Of a DNA stretch of 16,645 nt, positions 1-6,354 are shown piece after piece. Origin of the DNA: Spirochaetia bacterium (GTDB lineage: Bacteria > Spirochaetota > Spirochaetia > Treponematales > Breznakiellaceae); NCBI GenBank assembly GCA_025997675.1, contig BNUX01000063.1, forward strand, positions 1 through 16,645. Direction: 5' to 3'. The translations under genes and the position numbers were made by a program. How positions within the stretch are numbered: position 1 is the stretch's first letter; every line of letters starts with the position of its first letter. The notes under the pieces were generated by a model. The model did no database searches and had not been told where the DNA came from. It saw nothing but the letters and a program-made list of their open reading frames with translations.

Positions 1-1047
1 CTTCACAACAGCCTCTACTTTGGTGTATTGAAGGAACTTGGCATAGAGGGAACCGGCGCCCTTATACGGCCCGGTACGCTTACCGAGTACGAAGATTACC
101 GGATTAGTGATGCGCTCAATGCGGATTTTCGCCATGTTAATATAGGGAAGCCCAAGAATTATAAAAGTTATACCGATGATGGCGGTAATGTAATTGATGA
201 ATGGGGCATAGGACACTTCAAAAACGACAAATTCAATTCGATTTCTGTTCATCCCCTGGCCGACCCGGATCCGGCTAAACTGGACTCCTACCCCTGGCCG
301 GATCCCGACGATCCCGGCCGGGTGGAAGGGCTAGGGAAAACAGCGCAGGACTACTACGAGAACACCTCCTTTGCCGTGACTGCAACGACGGCGACCAGCG
401 GTTTAATGTTTGACTTCGGCCAGTACCTGTGCTGCGCCGCGCAGTTCTTTATGAACCTTCACGAGGAGGAACTGTTCTCCGAAAAACTTATCGAAAAGCT
501 TACCGAAATAATGATCCGGATTCATATCAATTATGTGCGTCCCATTGCGCCGTATATTGAGTGGGTGGAACTGGCCAGTGATTTCGGTACCCAACACGCC
601 CCGTTCATGTCGATGGAGATGTTCCGCCGGTACTTCAAAAAGCCGATGGCGGACCTCTGTGGGGCCATCAAGAAAGAGCATCCCGGAATGAAGATCATGC
701 TTCACTCCTGCGGGGCGATGAGCTGCTTTATTCCCGACTTAATAGAATGCGGGGTTGATATATTGAACTCGCTCCAGCCCTTAGCCCGCGACATGGACTC
801 CGCCCGGCTGAAGCGCGAGTTTGGGAACGATATAGTTCTGCACAGCGGTGTAGATATACAGCAGGCTATGCAGGGTACGGCGGAGGACGTGGAACGGGAG
901 GCCCGCCGGGCTATCGGCGCAATGGCCTCGGGCGGCGGCTACATATTTGCCCCCGCCAACCACCTCCAGGGGGATTGTCCCCCGGCCAATGTGGTGACGC
1001 TTTACCGGTGCGGTGAAAAGTACGGTCATTATCCGATTAGTGTGTAA
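1..1047 (+). CDS. Uroporphyrinogen-decarboxylase-family protein (methyltransferase-like), 5' end outside window
   Basis: The frame is open from base 1, so the gene almost certainly begins upstream; a TTG at 28 has no ribosome site and is probably internal. At least 348 residues are visible, close to the full length of the family. Numbering from the TTG, it contains LHSCGA with His226 and Cys228, and Cys317 in GDCPPAN. This His-X-Cys...Cys spacing resembles the zinc site of the MtaA/MtbA/CmuA thiol or corrinoid methyltransferases, which share the UroD fold, rather than haem-pathway UroD. By inference it could be a cytoplasmic methyl-transfer or C-C-cleaving enzyme, but the substrate cannot be told. 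No corrinoid protein gene is next to it. A PTS IIB gene follows 31 bp downstream on the same strand and then a sugar kinase, so a role in a sugar or polyol pathway is possible. Family confidence is high; function is open. Confidence 0.85.
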   Translation, partial: LHNSLYFGVLKELGIEGTGALIRPGTLTEYEDYRISDALNADFRHVNIGKPKNYKSYTDDGGNVIDEWGIGHFKNDKFNSISVHPLADPDPAKLDSYPWPDPDDPGRVEGLGKTAQDYYENTSFAVTATTATSGLMFDFGQYLCCAAQFFMNLHEEELFSEKLIEKLTEIMIRIHINYVRPIAPYIEWVELASDFGTQHAPFMSMEMFRRYFKKPMADLCGAIKKEHPGMKIMLHSCGAMSCFIPDLIECGVDILNSLQPLARDMDSARLKREFGNDIVLHSGVDIQQAMQGTAEDVEREARRAIGAMASGGGYIFAPANHLQGDCPPANVVTLYRCGEKYGHYPISV

Positions 1048-1078
1048 GTTACATAAACAAATAAGGAGGAGAATTGAA

Positions 1079-1384
1079 ATGGCTGAAAAAAAACTGATTC
1101 TTTGTGTCTGCGGGGCGGGTATCAATACGTCGATTAATGCCGAGATGACTATCCAGGAGCACCTGGAGAAGCGCAAACTCCATAAAGAATATATGGTACA
1201 GCACTGTACCGTTGACCAGATGGAGCCCTACAAGGGGCGGAAGGACCTGGTCATTTGCTGGATGACGACCATCAATGAAAAATTCGATGCACCGTCGGTA
1301 CAGGGACTTCCCTATCTGATTGGGTCCAAAAAGGACAAGGAAGCCCTAACCGATAAGATTGTCGAACTATTGCAAGGGCTATAA
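1079..1384 (+). CDS. PTS IIB component, galactitol type
   Basis: This 101-residue cytoplasmic protein starts MAEKKLILCVCGAGINTS. The pattern CGxGxxTS, with Cys11 as the likely phosphorylated residue, is that of PTS lactose/galactitol-class IIB proteins, which pass phosphate from IIA to the sugar held by the membrane IIC. Length fits a single IIB domain. The ATG at 1079 is chosen over an upstream in-frame codon at 1013 because AAGGAGGA (1063-1070) sits 8 bp before it and the earlier start would overlap the preceding gene. No IIA or IIC gene is present here, so either they lie upstream of the window or this is a stand-alone IIB used for regulation. It lies between the UroD-family gene and the sugar kinase on the same strand. 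Confidence 0.85.
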   Translation: MAEKKLILCVCGAGINTSINAEMTIQEHLEKRKLHKEYMVQHCTVDQMEPYKGRKDLVICWMTTINEKFDAPSVQGLPYLIGSKKDKEALTDKIVELLQGL

Positions 1385-1433
1385 AAAAACCGCCCAGCCC
1401 CCACCGTGCGGACGTCCGATAGCGCCTGTCTGA

Positions 1434-1442
1434 TGCTATACT
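1434..1442 (+). promoter_or_regulatory. Extended -10 promoter before the FGGY kinase
   Basis: TGCTATACT is an extended -10 element (TGn plus TATACT) 24 bp before the kinase start; no good -35 is visible at 17 bp. A perfect 10-bp palindrome CGGACGTCCG lies at 1409-1418, where a -35 would sit, and could be an operator. This suggests the kinase can be transcribed apart from the two genes before it. Confidence 0.45.
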
Positions 1443-1466
1443 ATTGGGAAAAGGAAACTGAAACAA

Positions 1467-3005
1467 ATGGCACGATACATTTTAGGTATTGACGCCGGGA
1501 CCGAGAGCATCCGGACCGGCATTTATGACGAGACCGGAACCTGCCTAAGCTTTGGGGTGGGGGAAAACAAAAACATCCACCGCCATCCCGGGTGGGGTGA
1601 ACAGAGCCTTGAGCAGTGGGAACGTGCGCTGGCGGCTTCGATTAAGCAAGCCCTGGCAAAGGCGAACATAGACCCGGGGGACATCAAAGGGATCGGGCTG
1701 GATGGGACGTCCTGTACGGTGGTTATGCTGGATAAAAACGGGAAGCCCCTGCGGGATGCGATCATGTGGATGGATATCCGGGCCGCCGCAGAAGCCCGGG
1801 AAATCGCCGCCTCCGGGGACCCCGCCTTGAAGTATGTGGGGTTCGGCAATGTTTCCGCCGAATGGTTCCCCTGCAAGGTCCTTTGGGTGAAACGGCATGA
1901 ACCGGAGATCTACAAAGCAGCGGCTACTATTTTTGAACATTCCGACTGGCTGGTGTACCGGCTGACCGGGGAAGTCACGGGCAACATCAACGCCACCACG
2001 ATCCGCTGGTTTTACAATTTCAGGGAAGGGGGCCGTCCGGTTTCCCTCTATAATAAGATAGGCTTGGATGATATCGAAGAAAAGCTGCCCCGGCGTATCA
2101 TGAAGCTCGGCGAGGTGGTAGCGGGACTGACCAAAGAAATGGCGGATCTCACCGGTTTAAAGGAAGGTATCCCCATAGCCGGGGGCGGCGTCGATGCCTA
2201 TATGGGGGTTATCGGGGTTAACGCCCTGCGGCCCGGACAGCTTGCCCTGATCACCGGGTCCTCCCAGCTTCATATCGGGCTTTCGGATGTCGAACTCCAC
2301 GCCAAGGGGCTTTTCGGCAGTTTCCCCGACGCCATCGTTCCCGGCGCCCAGGTGGTGGAGGCCGGCCAGATTTCTACGGGGTCCATTATCAAATGGTTTA
2401 CGACCAATTTTATCAGTGCGGATATCAAGCAGGCGGCGGAGGCCCGCAAGGTTTCGCTCTATCAATTCATGGATGAAGAAGCCGCCAAACTGCCTGCGGG
2501 CAGCGAAGGCCTGGTGGTCCTTGAGCACTGGCAGGGAAACCGGACCCCCTGGGTCGATCCCTCAAGCCGGGGGGTTATCCGGGGACTCACCCTCAAACAT
2601 GGTCCGGCCCATATCTGGCGGGCCATCATGGAAGGGGTGGTCTACGGAACCCAGGTTATCCTGAAAAAGATGGAAGAGAACTTTACGATTGATGAAATCA
2701 TCACCTGCGGAGGCGCCGCCCAGAGCGAACTCTGGATGCAGATCCATGCGGACGTTACGGGCAAGCCCTTCCATATTCCGGAGGATCAAAACGCCGTCTG
2801 CCTGGGTGCGGGCATTCTTGGCTCTGTAGGCGCGGGTTTTTACCCTGATATCCTTACCGCCGCCGCCGCCATGGTGCGGAAAAGCCGGACCATCCTGCCC
2901 AACCCTGAACAGCACGCGCGATACCGGGAGTACGTCTACCAGTATGAGGCAACGTATAATAGCTTAAAGGACGACTCCCGGCGATTGGTGGGGACCTTGC
3001 AATAG
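1467..3005 (+). CDS. FGGY-family carbohydrate kinase (pentulokinase-like)
   Basis: The 512-residue length is typical of xylulokinase/ribulokinase-type FGGY kinases, which phosphorylate sugars or polyols with ATP in the cytoplasm. The N-terminal phosphate loop is GIDAGTESIRTG (residues 7-18). The likely catalytic base is Asp243 in GGGVDAYMG. The C-terminal ATP domain carries TCGGAAQSELWMQIHAD and then AVCLGAGILG, both characteristic. Residues contacting the sugar do not settle the substrate: L-xylulose, ribulose, xylulose or another ketose are all possible. AAGGAAA (1451-1457) is the ribosome site, about 9 bp before ATG. The gene end overlaps the convergent epimerase by 42 bp. Together, kinase plus pentulose-5-phosphate epimerase would deliver a phosphorylated ketopentose to the pentose phosphate pathway (inference). 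Confidence 0.9.
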   Translation: MARYILGIDAGTESIRTGIYDETGTCLSFGVGENKNIHRHPGWGEQSLEQWERALAASIKQALAKANIDPGDIKGIGLDGTSCTVVMLDKNGKPLRDAIMWMDIRAAAEAREIAASGDPALKYVGFGNVSAEWFPCKVLWVKRHEPEIYKAAATIFEHSDWLVYRLTGEVTGNINATTIRWFYNFREGGRPVSLYNKIGLDDIEEKLPRRIMKLGEVVAGLTKEMADLTGLKEGIPIAGGGVDAYMGVIGVNALRPGQLALITGSSQLHIGLSDVELHAKGLFGSFPDAIVPGAQVVEAGQISTGSIIKWFTTNFISADIKQAAEARKVSLYQFMDEEAAKLPAGSEGLVVLEHWQGNRTPWVDPSSRGVIRGLTLKHGPAHIWRAIMEGVVYGTQVILKKMEENFTIDEIITCGGAAQSELWMQIHADVTGKPFHIPEDQNAVCLGAGILGSVGAGFYPDILTAAAAMVRKSRTILPNPEQHARYREYVYQYEATYNSLKDDSRRLVGTLQ

Positions 3006-3647
3006 GTTCCCCCTCAGGGTCCGGATGTTTTCGCTGATGTTGCCTGAAAAAATGCCGCTTCCGAGGATCAGGATGTCCGCCCCCGCCTCGGCAGCCCTGC
3101 GGCAATTTTCCCGGGTCAGGCCGCCGTCAACGGCAATCCGGGTGGTAAGGCCGTGGTTGTCCCGCCATGCCGCCGCCAGTTCGATCTTCCGGAGTACCTT
3201 GGGGAAAAATACCTGACCCCCGATACCGGGATCCACCGCAAGTATATTGATTGCATCCGCTTCGTCCATAAAGTATTCCATCCGGTCAAACCCGGTGGCG
3301 GGGATAAAACTCAAACAAGCGGTAATGTTCCGCTTTTTCACCGTTGCCATAAGGCGCTGGGGAAGATCACAGGTTTCATACTGAAGGGTGATGCAGTCCG
3401 CCCCGGAATCCAAAAAACTATCCAGAATCGCCGGGAGATTGTAGACCGCCAGATGAACATCCAGGACCGCCTCCGTCTCTTTCCGGAGGTCCCGGACAAG
3501 CTGCACGCCAAAGGCAATCTCCGGCGTATAGTGTCCGTCGGTAACATCAATATGAAAACGGCGTATCCCCTCTTTTTCGGCGGTCTTGAGATCCCGGGCC
3601 AGGTGGGCATGGTTGGCAGCCAAGACCGATCCGCATAGTTCTTTCAT
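2964..3647 (-). CDS. Ribulose-phosphate 3-epimerase family protein
   Basis: This 227-residue TIM-barrel protein matches the RPE/AlsE family. Expected metal ligands are all present: His33 and Asp35 in FHIDVTDGHY, His65 in DVHLAV, and Asp174 in IAVDGGLTREN. The phosphate-binding loop VDPGIGGQVF (about 138-147) and GADILILGSGIF near the end also fit. One departure is LQYE near residue 90, where most members have a His before the Pro-Glu. It would interconvert D-ribulose-5-phosphate and D-xylulose-5-phosphate, or act on a related ketose phosphate such as allulose-6-phosphate. The start is supported by an AGGAGGAGGA ribosome site. The last 14 codons are antisense to the end of the FGGY kinase, so the two converge without room for a terminator. 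Confidence 0.88.
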   Translation of the reverse strand: MKELCGSVLAANHAHLARDLKTAEKEGIRRFHIDVTDGHYTPEIAFGVQLVRDLRKETEAVLDVHLAVYNLPAILDSFLDSGADCITLQYETCDLPQRLMATVKKRNITACLSFIPATGFDRMEYFMDEADAINILAVDPGIGGQVFFPKVLRKIELAAAWRDNHGLTTRIAVDGGLTRENCRRAAEAGADILILGSGIFSGNISENIRTLRGNLLQGPHQSPGVVL

Positions 3648-3665
3648 ATTCCTCCTCCTGGGATC

Positions 3666-3671
3666 ATTATA
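3666..3671 (-). promoter_or_regulatory. -10 box of the epimerase gene
   Basis: On the minus strand this is a perfect TATAAT, 18 bp before the epimerase start. No convincing -35 is seen at the usual distance. Confidence 0.4.
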
Positions 3672-3801
3672 GGGAAAATTCCGGTGAGCGTATAGGAAGC
3701 CTCTTATCGCTCCCTCCTGCGAAATTGTTCTTCAATGGATTTTCAATAAACCCTGCACGCCCCGCATCCCGTAGAGAAGCGAGACACAGGGCTGGGTGCT
3801 A

Positions 3802-4050
3802 TTAGAACAGTACGTTTGCGGCGGTACTCAACGCGCTTATCCAGTCTATATCACCGGAAGCGGCGCTTGCGGCAGCCACCTGCGCCGGATCGCCTGACCG
3901 CAGTGCGGCGCGTTGTGCGCCGGCATTCGCCTCAAGCTCCGCCCGTGCGGTAAGAGCCGCCTGATTGTTTGCTGCGGTTTGCTGGTTCACCTGGGCCAGC
4001 GCAATCTGTTGATCGTTCTTTGCCTTCTGCGCATAGGCATTACTTTTGTA
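3802..4050 (-). other. Coding-like out-of-frame tail of the LPP20-type lipoprotein
   Basis: Directly past the stop codon of the lipoprotein gene, a different frame stays open for about 83 codons and looks like real protein: Ala/Gln-rich, predicted helical, containing QQIALAQVNQQTAANNQAAL and ending SALSTAANVLF. The frame has no ATG, GTG or TTG near its beginning; its upstream portion is only the shadow of the lipoprotein frame. The simplest reading is a one-base frameshift near 4045-4055 that separates a C-terminal tail from the lipoprotein, either a mutation, a sequencing error or, less likely, programmed frameshifting. It is not known whether relatives of the lipoprotein carry this tail. 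Confidence 0.4.
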
Positions 4051-4933
4051 CCTTTGTCGTATCCTGCACCAGGGTATCCCAAAACGTTTCCTGTAGTGCT
4101 TTGCCCAGTGCGATGTATGCACGCCGCTTTGCTACTGCCGGGTCCTTCGCGCCGGTCCGGGTGATGCCCCTGTTGTAGGTGAAAATGACGCCGTCTTTTC
4201 CTGATAGCGTTACGGCAATCGTGGGGGTGAAAAAAGTACCGGCCTGCATTTTTTGTTCGTTTTCGGTTACCACCGCCTGACAGCGCTTTGCCGCTTCCGC
4301 CTTGTTGCGGCATTCGGAATAGGCGCTCCGGACATCATCAAAGGCTTGGGCTTTCCGGGGATGCAATACCTGCGCGAAATCCAGCATGGTAAGGAGTTCG
4401 GGGTCCTGCAACGCAGAGAAGGACACAAACTGCCGCAGCGGGTCCTCTTCCGTTTCCGCCCTCCGAAAGGCTGTCATAAAGGGGGCGGTCTTTTGGGTGA
4501 GGCGCGGCTCATAGATGGTCCAGGCTTCGTCGCGGTCGATGTAGGCAACGGTTTCCCATTGGTTTTCCGCTTTGTTAAACCAGGTTTCGCTCTGCCGCAG
4601 GGCAAACAGGTTCACCGCCGATTGGATAAGGCCGCGTTCTTCGACCTTCAAATATGCTTCATCGGCGCCGTTTTGTTGGGTAATCACCTGAACGCTGCTC
4701 ACCCGGCTTTCTACTTCGCTTTCAAAGTAGCGCGATATGGCGGCAAGCGCATTCACCTGAGCCGCATTCGGATCGGCGCCGGTCCCTTTCTGTGCGATAA
4801 ACTTTTCTGCCGGATACACCGCATTTACATTCTGCGCCGGGCCTGCCCAGTCGGGTGGGGTTGATGGCGCGGAGGCGCAGGAAGGGAGTAAGGTGAGCAG
4901 AGCGAGGAAGAAAACCAAAAAAGGGCTTTTCAT
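4040..4933 (-). CDS. LPP20-like lipoprotein
   Basis: The 297-residue product has a lipoprotein signal peptide (MKSPFLVFFLALLTLLPSC, Cys19 as the lipidated residue), then PDWAG, which typically opens the LPP20 domain, and NAAQVNALAAISRYFESEVESRV, the family's conserved helix region (about residues 56-80). LPP20-type proteins are membrane-anchored envelope proteins of poorly known function; this one should sit at the periplasmic or outer surface. GAGGAA lies 7-8 bp before the ATG. The gene is transcribed away from the toxin-antitoxin pair, and their promoters must share the 48 bp between. The reading frame ends LVQDTTKVQK and may be shortened by a frameshift (see the out-of-frame tail at 3802-4050). 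Family call is fairly sure, role unknown. Confidence 0.7.
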   Translation of the reverse strand: MKSPFLVFFLALLTLLPSCASAPSTPPDWAGPAQNVNAVYPAEKFIAQKGTGADPNAAQVNALAAISRYFESEVESRVSSVQVITQQNGADEAYLKVEERGLIQSAVNLFALRQSETWFNKAENQWETVAYIDRDEAWTIYEPRLTQKTAPFMTAFRRAETEEDPLRQFVSFSALQDPELLTMLDFAQVLHPRKAQAFDDVRSAYSECRNKAEAAKRCQAVVTENEQKMQAGTFFTPTIAVTLSGKDGVIFTYNRGITRTGAKDPAVAKRRAYIALGKALQETFWDTLVQDTTKVQK

Positions 4934-4964
4934 AGTAATTCCTCTTTTCTTTTTGTGGACGGTG

Positions 4965-4973
4965 TGGTATACT
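4965..4973 (+). promoter_or_regulatory. Extended -10 promoter giving a near-leaderless antitoxin mRNA
   Basis: TGGTATACT is an extended -10. Transcription would begin near 4980, one or two bases before the antitoxin ATG at 4982, and no ribosome site is present. On the other strand the same GTATAC core reads as a possible -10 for the lipoprotein gene. Confidence 0.4.
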
Positions 4974-4981
4974 TATTCATT

Positions 4982-5170
4982 ATGATGACACTGAAACAAA
5001 CGGACAGTCCCCGGATGAGTGCGAGGGATGCGCTTGAAATAGGGCGAGGCATTGCAAAACGCTTAGGTTCTACCCTCACCGTAGACCGCTTCCTTGAATT
5101 GAGACGGCAAGACGGCATATCGGAAGCAGCACGGATGCCGCCCCGTGATAAAAAACAAGTCAACGCATGA
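4982..5170 (+). CDS. Probable antitoxin of a PIN-type toxin-antitoxin pair
   Basis: This 62-residue, charged, cytoplasmic protein precedes a PIN-domain toxin with an ATGA overlap (its stop shares bases with the toxin start), the usual layout of VapBC-like pairs. The sequence (MSARDALEIGRGIAKRLGST, then VDRFLELRRQDGISEAAR) contains helices but no antitoxin fold that I recognise with certainty. ATG codons at 4982 and 4985 are both possible. Neither has a ribosome site, and the extended -10 just upstream would give an almost leaderless transcript. In such systems the antitoxin binds and blocks the toxin and represses its own promoter. The call rests mainly on position and size. Confidence 0.6.
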   Translation: MMTLKQTDSPRMSARDALEIGRGIAKRLGSTLTVDRFLELRRQDGISEAARMPPRDKKQVNA

Positions 5171-5409
5171 ACTATCTTTTCGATGCCTGTGCCCTTATTG
5201 CGTATCTCAATGAAGAAACCGGGGAAGGCTTTGAGGAAGTCGATGATTTGCTTAACCGTGCCGAAGCCGGGGAAATTACGATTTACATGGGCATCGTCAA
5301 TTTGGTTGAGGTGTATTACGGCTATATCAGCGACTGTGGTGTAACTATTGCAGATGAAATCTTGCGCCCTGTTTCGCCTAGAACTCCCCCGTATACCCGG
5401 AGGATCTAA
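5167..5409 (+). pseudogene. PIN-domain toxin, C-terminally truncated
   Basis: The N-terminus MNYLFDACALIAYLNEETG is a classic PIN-domain beginning with the first catalytic Asp (Asp6), and GIVNLVEVYYGY holds the second acidic residue (Glu). PIN toxins are metal-dependent RNases of about 125-140 residues whose remaining acidic residues lie in the C-terminal half. Here the protein is only 80 residues, and the homologous part ends around ADEIL at base 5366. The last codons (PVSPRTPPYTRRI) come from a segment that is the antisense of an LRR-gene 3' end. Two or more catalytic residues are therefore missing, so nuclease activity is unlikely. The antitoxin is intact, so the locus may be a decaying TA system. 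Confidence 0.75.
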
Positions 5410-5443
5410 TGGCGCTTTTGGATGCCAGGGTCAAGCGGGGGGA
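5378..5443 (-). pseudogene. Remnant of an LRR surface-protein gene 3' end
   Basis: Bases 5371-5441 match 6348-6418, the end of the intact LRR gene, at roughly 60 of 71 positions. On the minus strand it reads RLTLASKSAIRSSGYTGEF and a TAG stop, against RLNLASKNAIRSTGFTEEF and TAG in the intact gene. Most differences keep the protein similar, so it was once a coding gene end rather than random similarity. The rest of that gene is absent. The junction falls exactly where the PIN toxin loses its homology. Confidence 0.75.
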
Positions 5444-5572
5444 GTCGGCGACCAGACCTTCGCTTCCCCCTTGCCAAAAGGGGCTTAATGGGGAATAATG
5501 GACATATAAGAGAAGCGTCCTAGAGGACAGGGCGCTATGGTTCCCGTGCGGACCTACTTGAAGGGGAAGATT

Positions 5573-5761
5573 ATGGATTTTAACTTTTCAAACGAAGCCT
5601 ATCAGGAATTTATTAACCAGAAAAAGTATGTTCCGAGCAATGCCCGGATCAGGCCCGACGACATGAATATTTTTGAATGGATGTCAATTAAGCACGAGGA
5701 GATGAGCAAAACACCTGAGGGGCAGGAACTTATTGCTGCCATACAATCCATTGATGACTAA
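5573..5761 (+). CDS. Small hypothetical protein, first of an overlapping pair
   Basis: The 62-residue product is acidic and soluble (MDFNFSNEAYQEFINQKKYV, later DDMNIFEWMSIKHEEMSKTP) with no signal peptide or membrane segment. I do not recognise a family. The ATG at 5573 is preferred over an upstream GTG-like start because AAGGGG lies about 6 bp before it. Its end overlaps the next gene, so they are almost certainly co-translated. The size order (small acidic protein first, larger second) resembles toxin-antitoxin or chaperone-partner pairs, but nothing in the sequence proves this. The pair lies between an LRR-gene 3' remnant and an orphan LRR-type leader, suggesting it arrived as a cassette. 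Confidence 0.6.
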   Translation: MDFNFSNEAYQEFINQKKYVPSNARIRPDDMNIFEWMSIKHEEMSKTPEGQELIAAIQSIDD

Positions 5762-6248
5762 AGCAAGCAGACCTGAAGACTTTCCCATTTTCGGCTCTTT
5801 GGGAGTAGAAGCCGCAAGCCGTATGTTCACCATTTTGCATAAGCATTTGGGAAACCTTTCCAATATGCTGAAATTGGACACAACCAGGATTATCATTTCC
5901 CCGTCAGCCATTATGGAAGCCATTGAACGGGTAGAAAAACGCCGGGTTTATTTTCATGTTTTTTATGACGGATGCAAAATGGGGGAACTCAACGAAACGG
6001 CGCTCCTCTGTTACTGGATATTGAAGCTTCACCCTTTTTCATTCCCGGGGATGGATTCAGATGTGATCAATGCAAAGATTGCCCTTTGCCTGTTCACAGA
6101 CACTGTTGTTGGTTATGTTCAAGATAATTATGGGAAAAGCGCATCAATTTCCCCTCAATTTCTGAAGGATGTTTACTATTCTTTCCGGTTCAGGGAATTA
6201 AGCAAAGAAGCCATAATGCTATTATTCGGCGGCCTGGGCCTGGCATAG
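5754..6248 (+). CDS. Hypothetical protein, second of an overlapping pair
   Basis: 164 residues from the ATG at 5754, which overlaps the preceding gene by 8 bp (ATGACTAA). A TTG at 5733 with AGGGGCAGG before it is an alternative start and would add seven residues. No signal peptide is present. The sequence is mixed alpha/beta, with hydrophobic helices around ALLCYWILKLHPFSF and a conserved-looking C-terminal stretch FRFRELSKEAIMLLFGGLGLA. I cannot assign a family. It could be a partner of the 62-residue protein encoded just before. It is transcribed toward the oppositely oriented LRR gene. Confidence 0.6.
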   Translation: MTKASRPEDFPIFGSLGVEAASRMFTILHKHLGNLSNMLKLDTTRIIISPSAIMEAIERVEKRRVYFHVFYDGCKMGELNETALLCYWILKLHPFSFPGMDSDVINAKIALCLFTDTVVGYVQDNYGKSASISPQFLKDVYYSFRFRELSKEAIMLLFGGLGLA

Positions 6249-6265
6249 GCATCAGTTTCTTTTCC

Positions 6266-6300
6266 TTCCTCCATAAAATCCGGCGGGAGCCATACCCCGG
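6266..6300 (-). repeat. Leader repeat, copy 1 (orphan)
   Basis: Read on the minus strand it contains GGCTCCCGCCGGATTTTATG followed by GAGGAA, a G-rich stretch, CTCCCGYC, GATTTT and a ribosome site. Two similar copies stand directly before genes at 7348-7380 and 7721-7755. This copy has no minus-strand gene after it; it runs straight into the end of the plus-strand hypothetical gene. Confidence 0.55.
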
Positions 6301-6330
6301 GTCGTGATACTTGCGGCGGCTTTTCATCTG

Positions 6331-6346
6331 ACAGGCACAAGCCTGT
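6331..6346 (-). terminator. Hairpin just past the LRR gene stop
   Basis: A perfect stem ACAGGC/GCCTGT with a 4-base loop lies 9 bp past the LRR stop codon on the minus strand. It lacks a U-run, so it is a weak terminator or an mRNA 3'-end stabiliser. Confidence 0.35.
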
Positions 6347-6354
6347 TGTTTCGC

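Noticed and set aside
3153..3638. 161-codon plus-strand frame opposite the epimerase
   Set aside because: The minus-strand frame has all epimerase catalytic residues and a strong ribosome site; this frame is its shadow.
5461..5530. Short inverted repeats (CCCCTT/AAGGGG at 5467-5483 and GTCCT/AGGAC at 5517-5528) as ends of an insertion sequence
   Set aside because: They are only 5-6 bp, no transposase is nearby, and no flanking target duplication was found.
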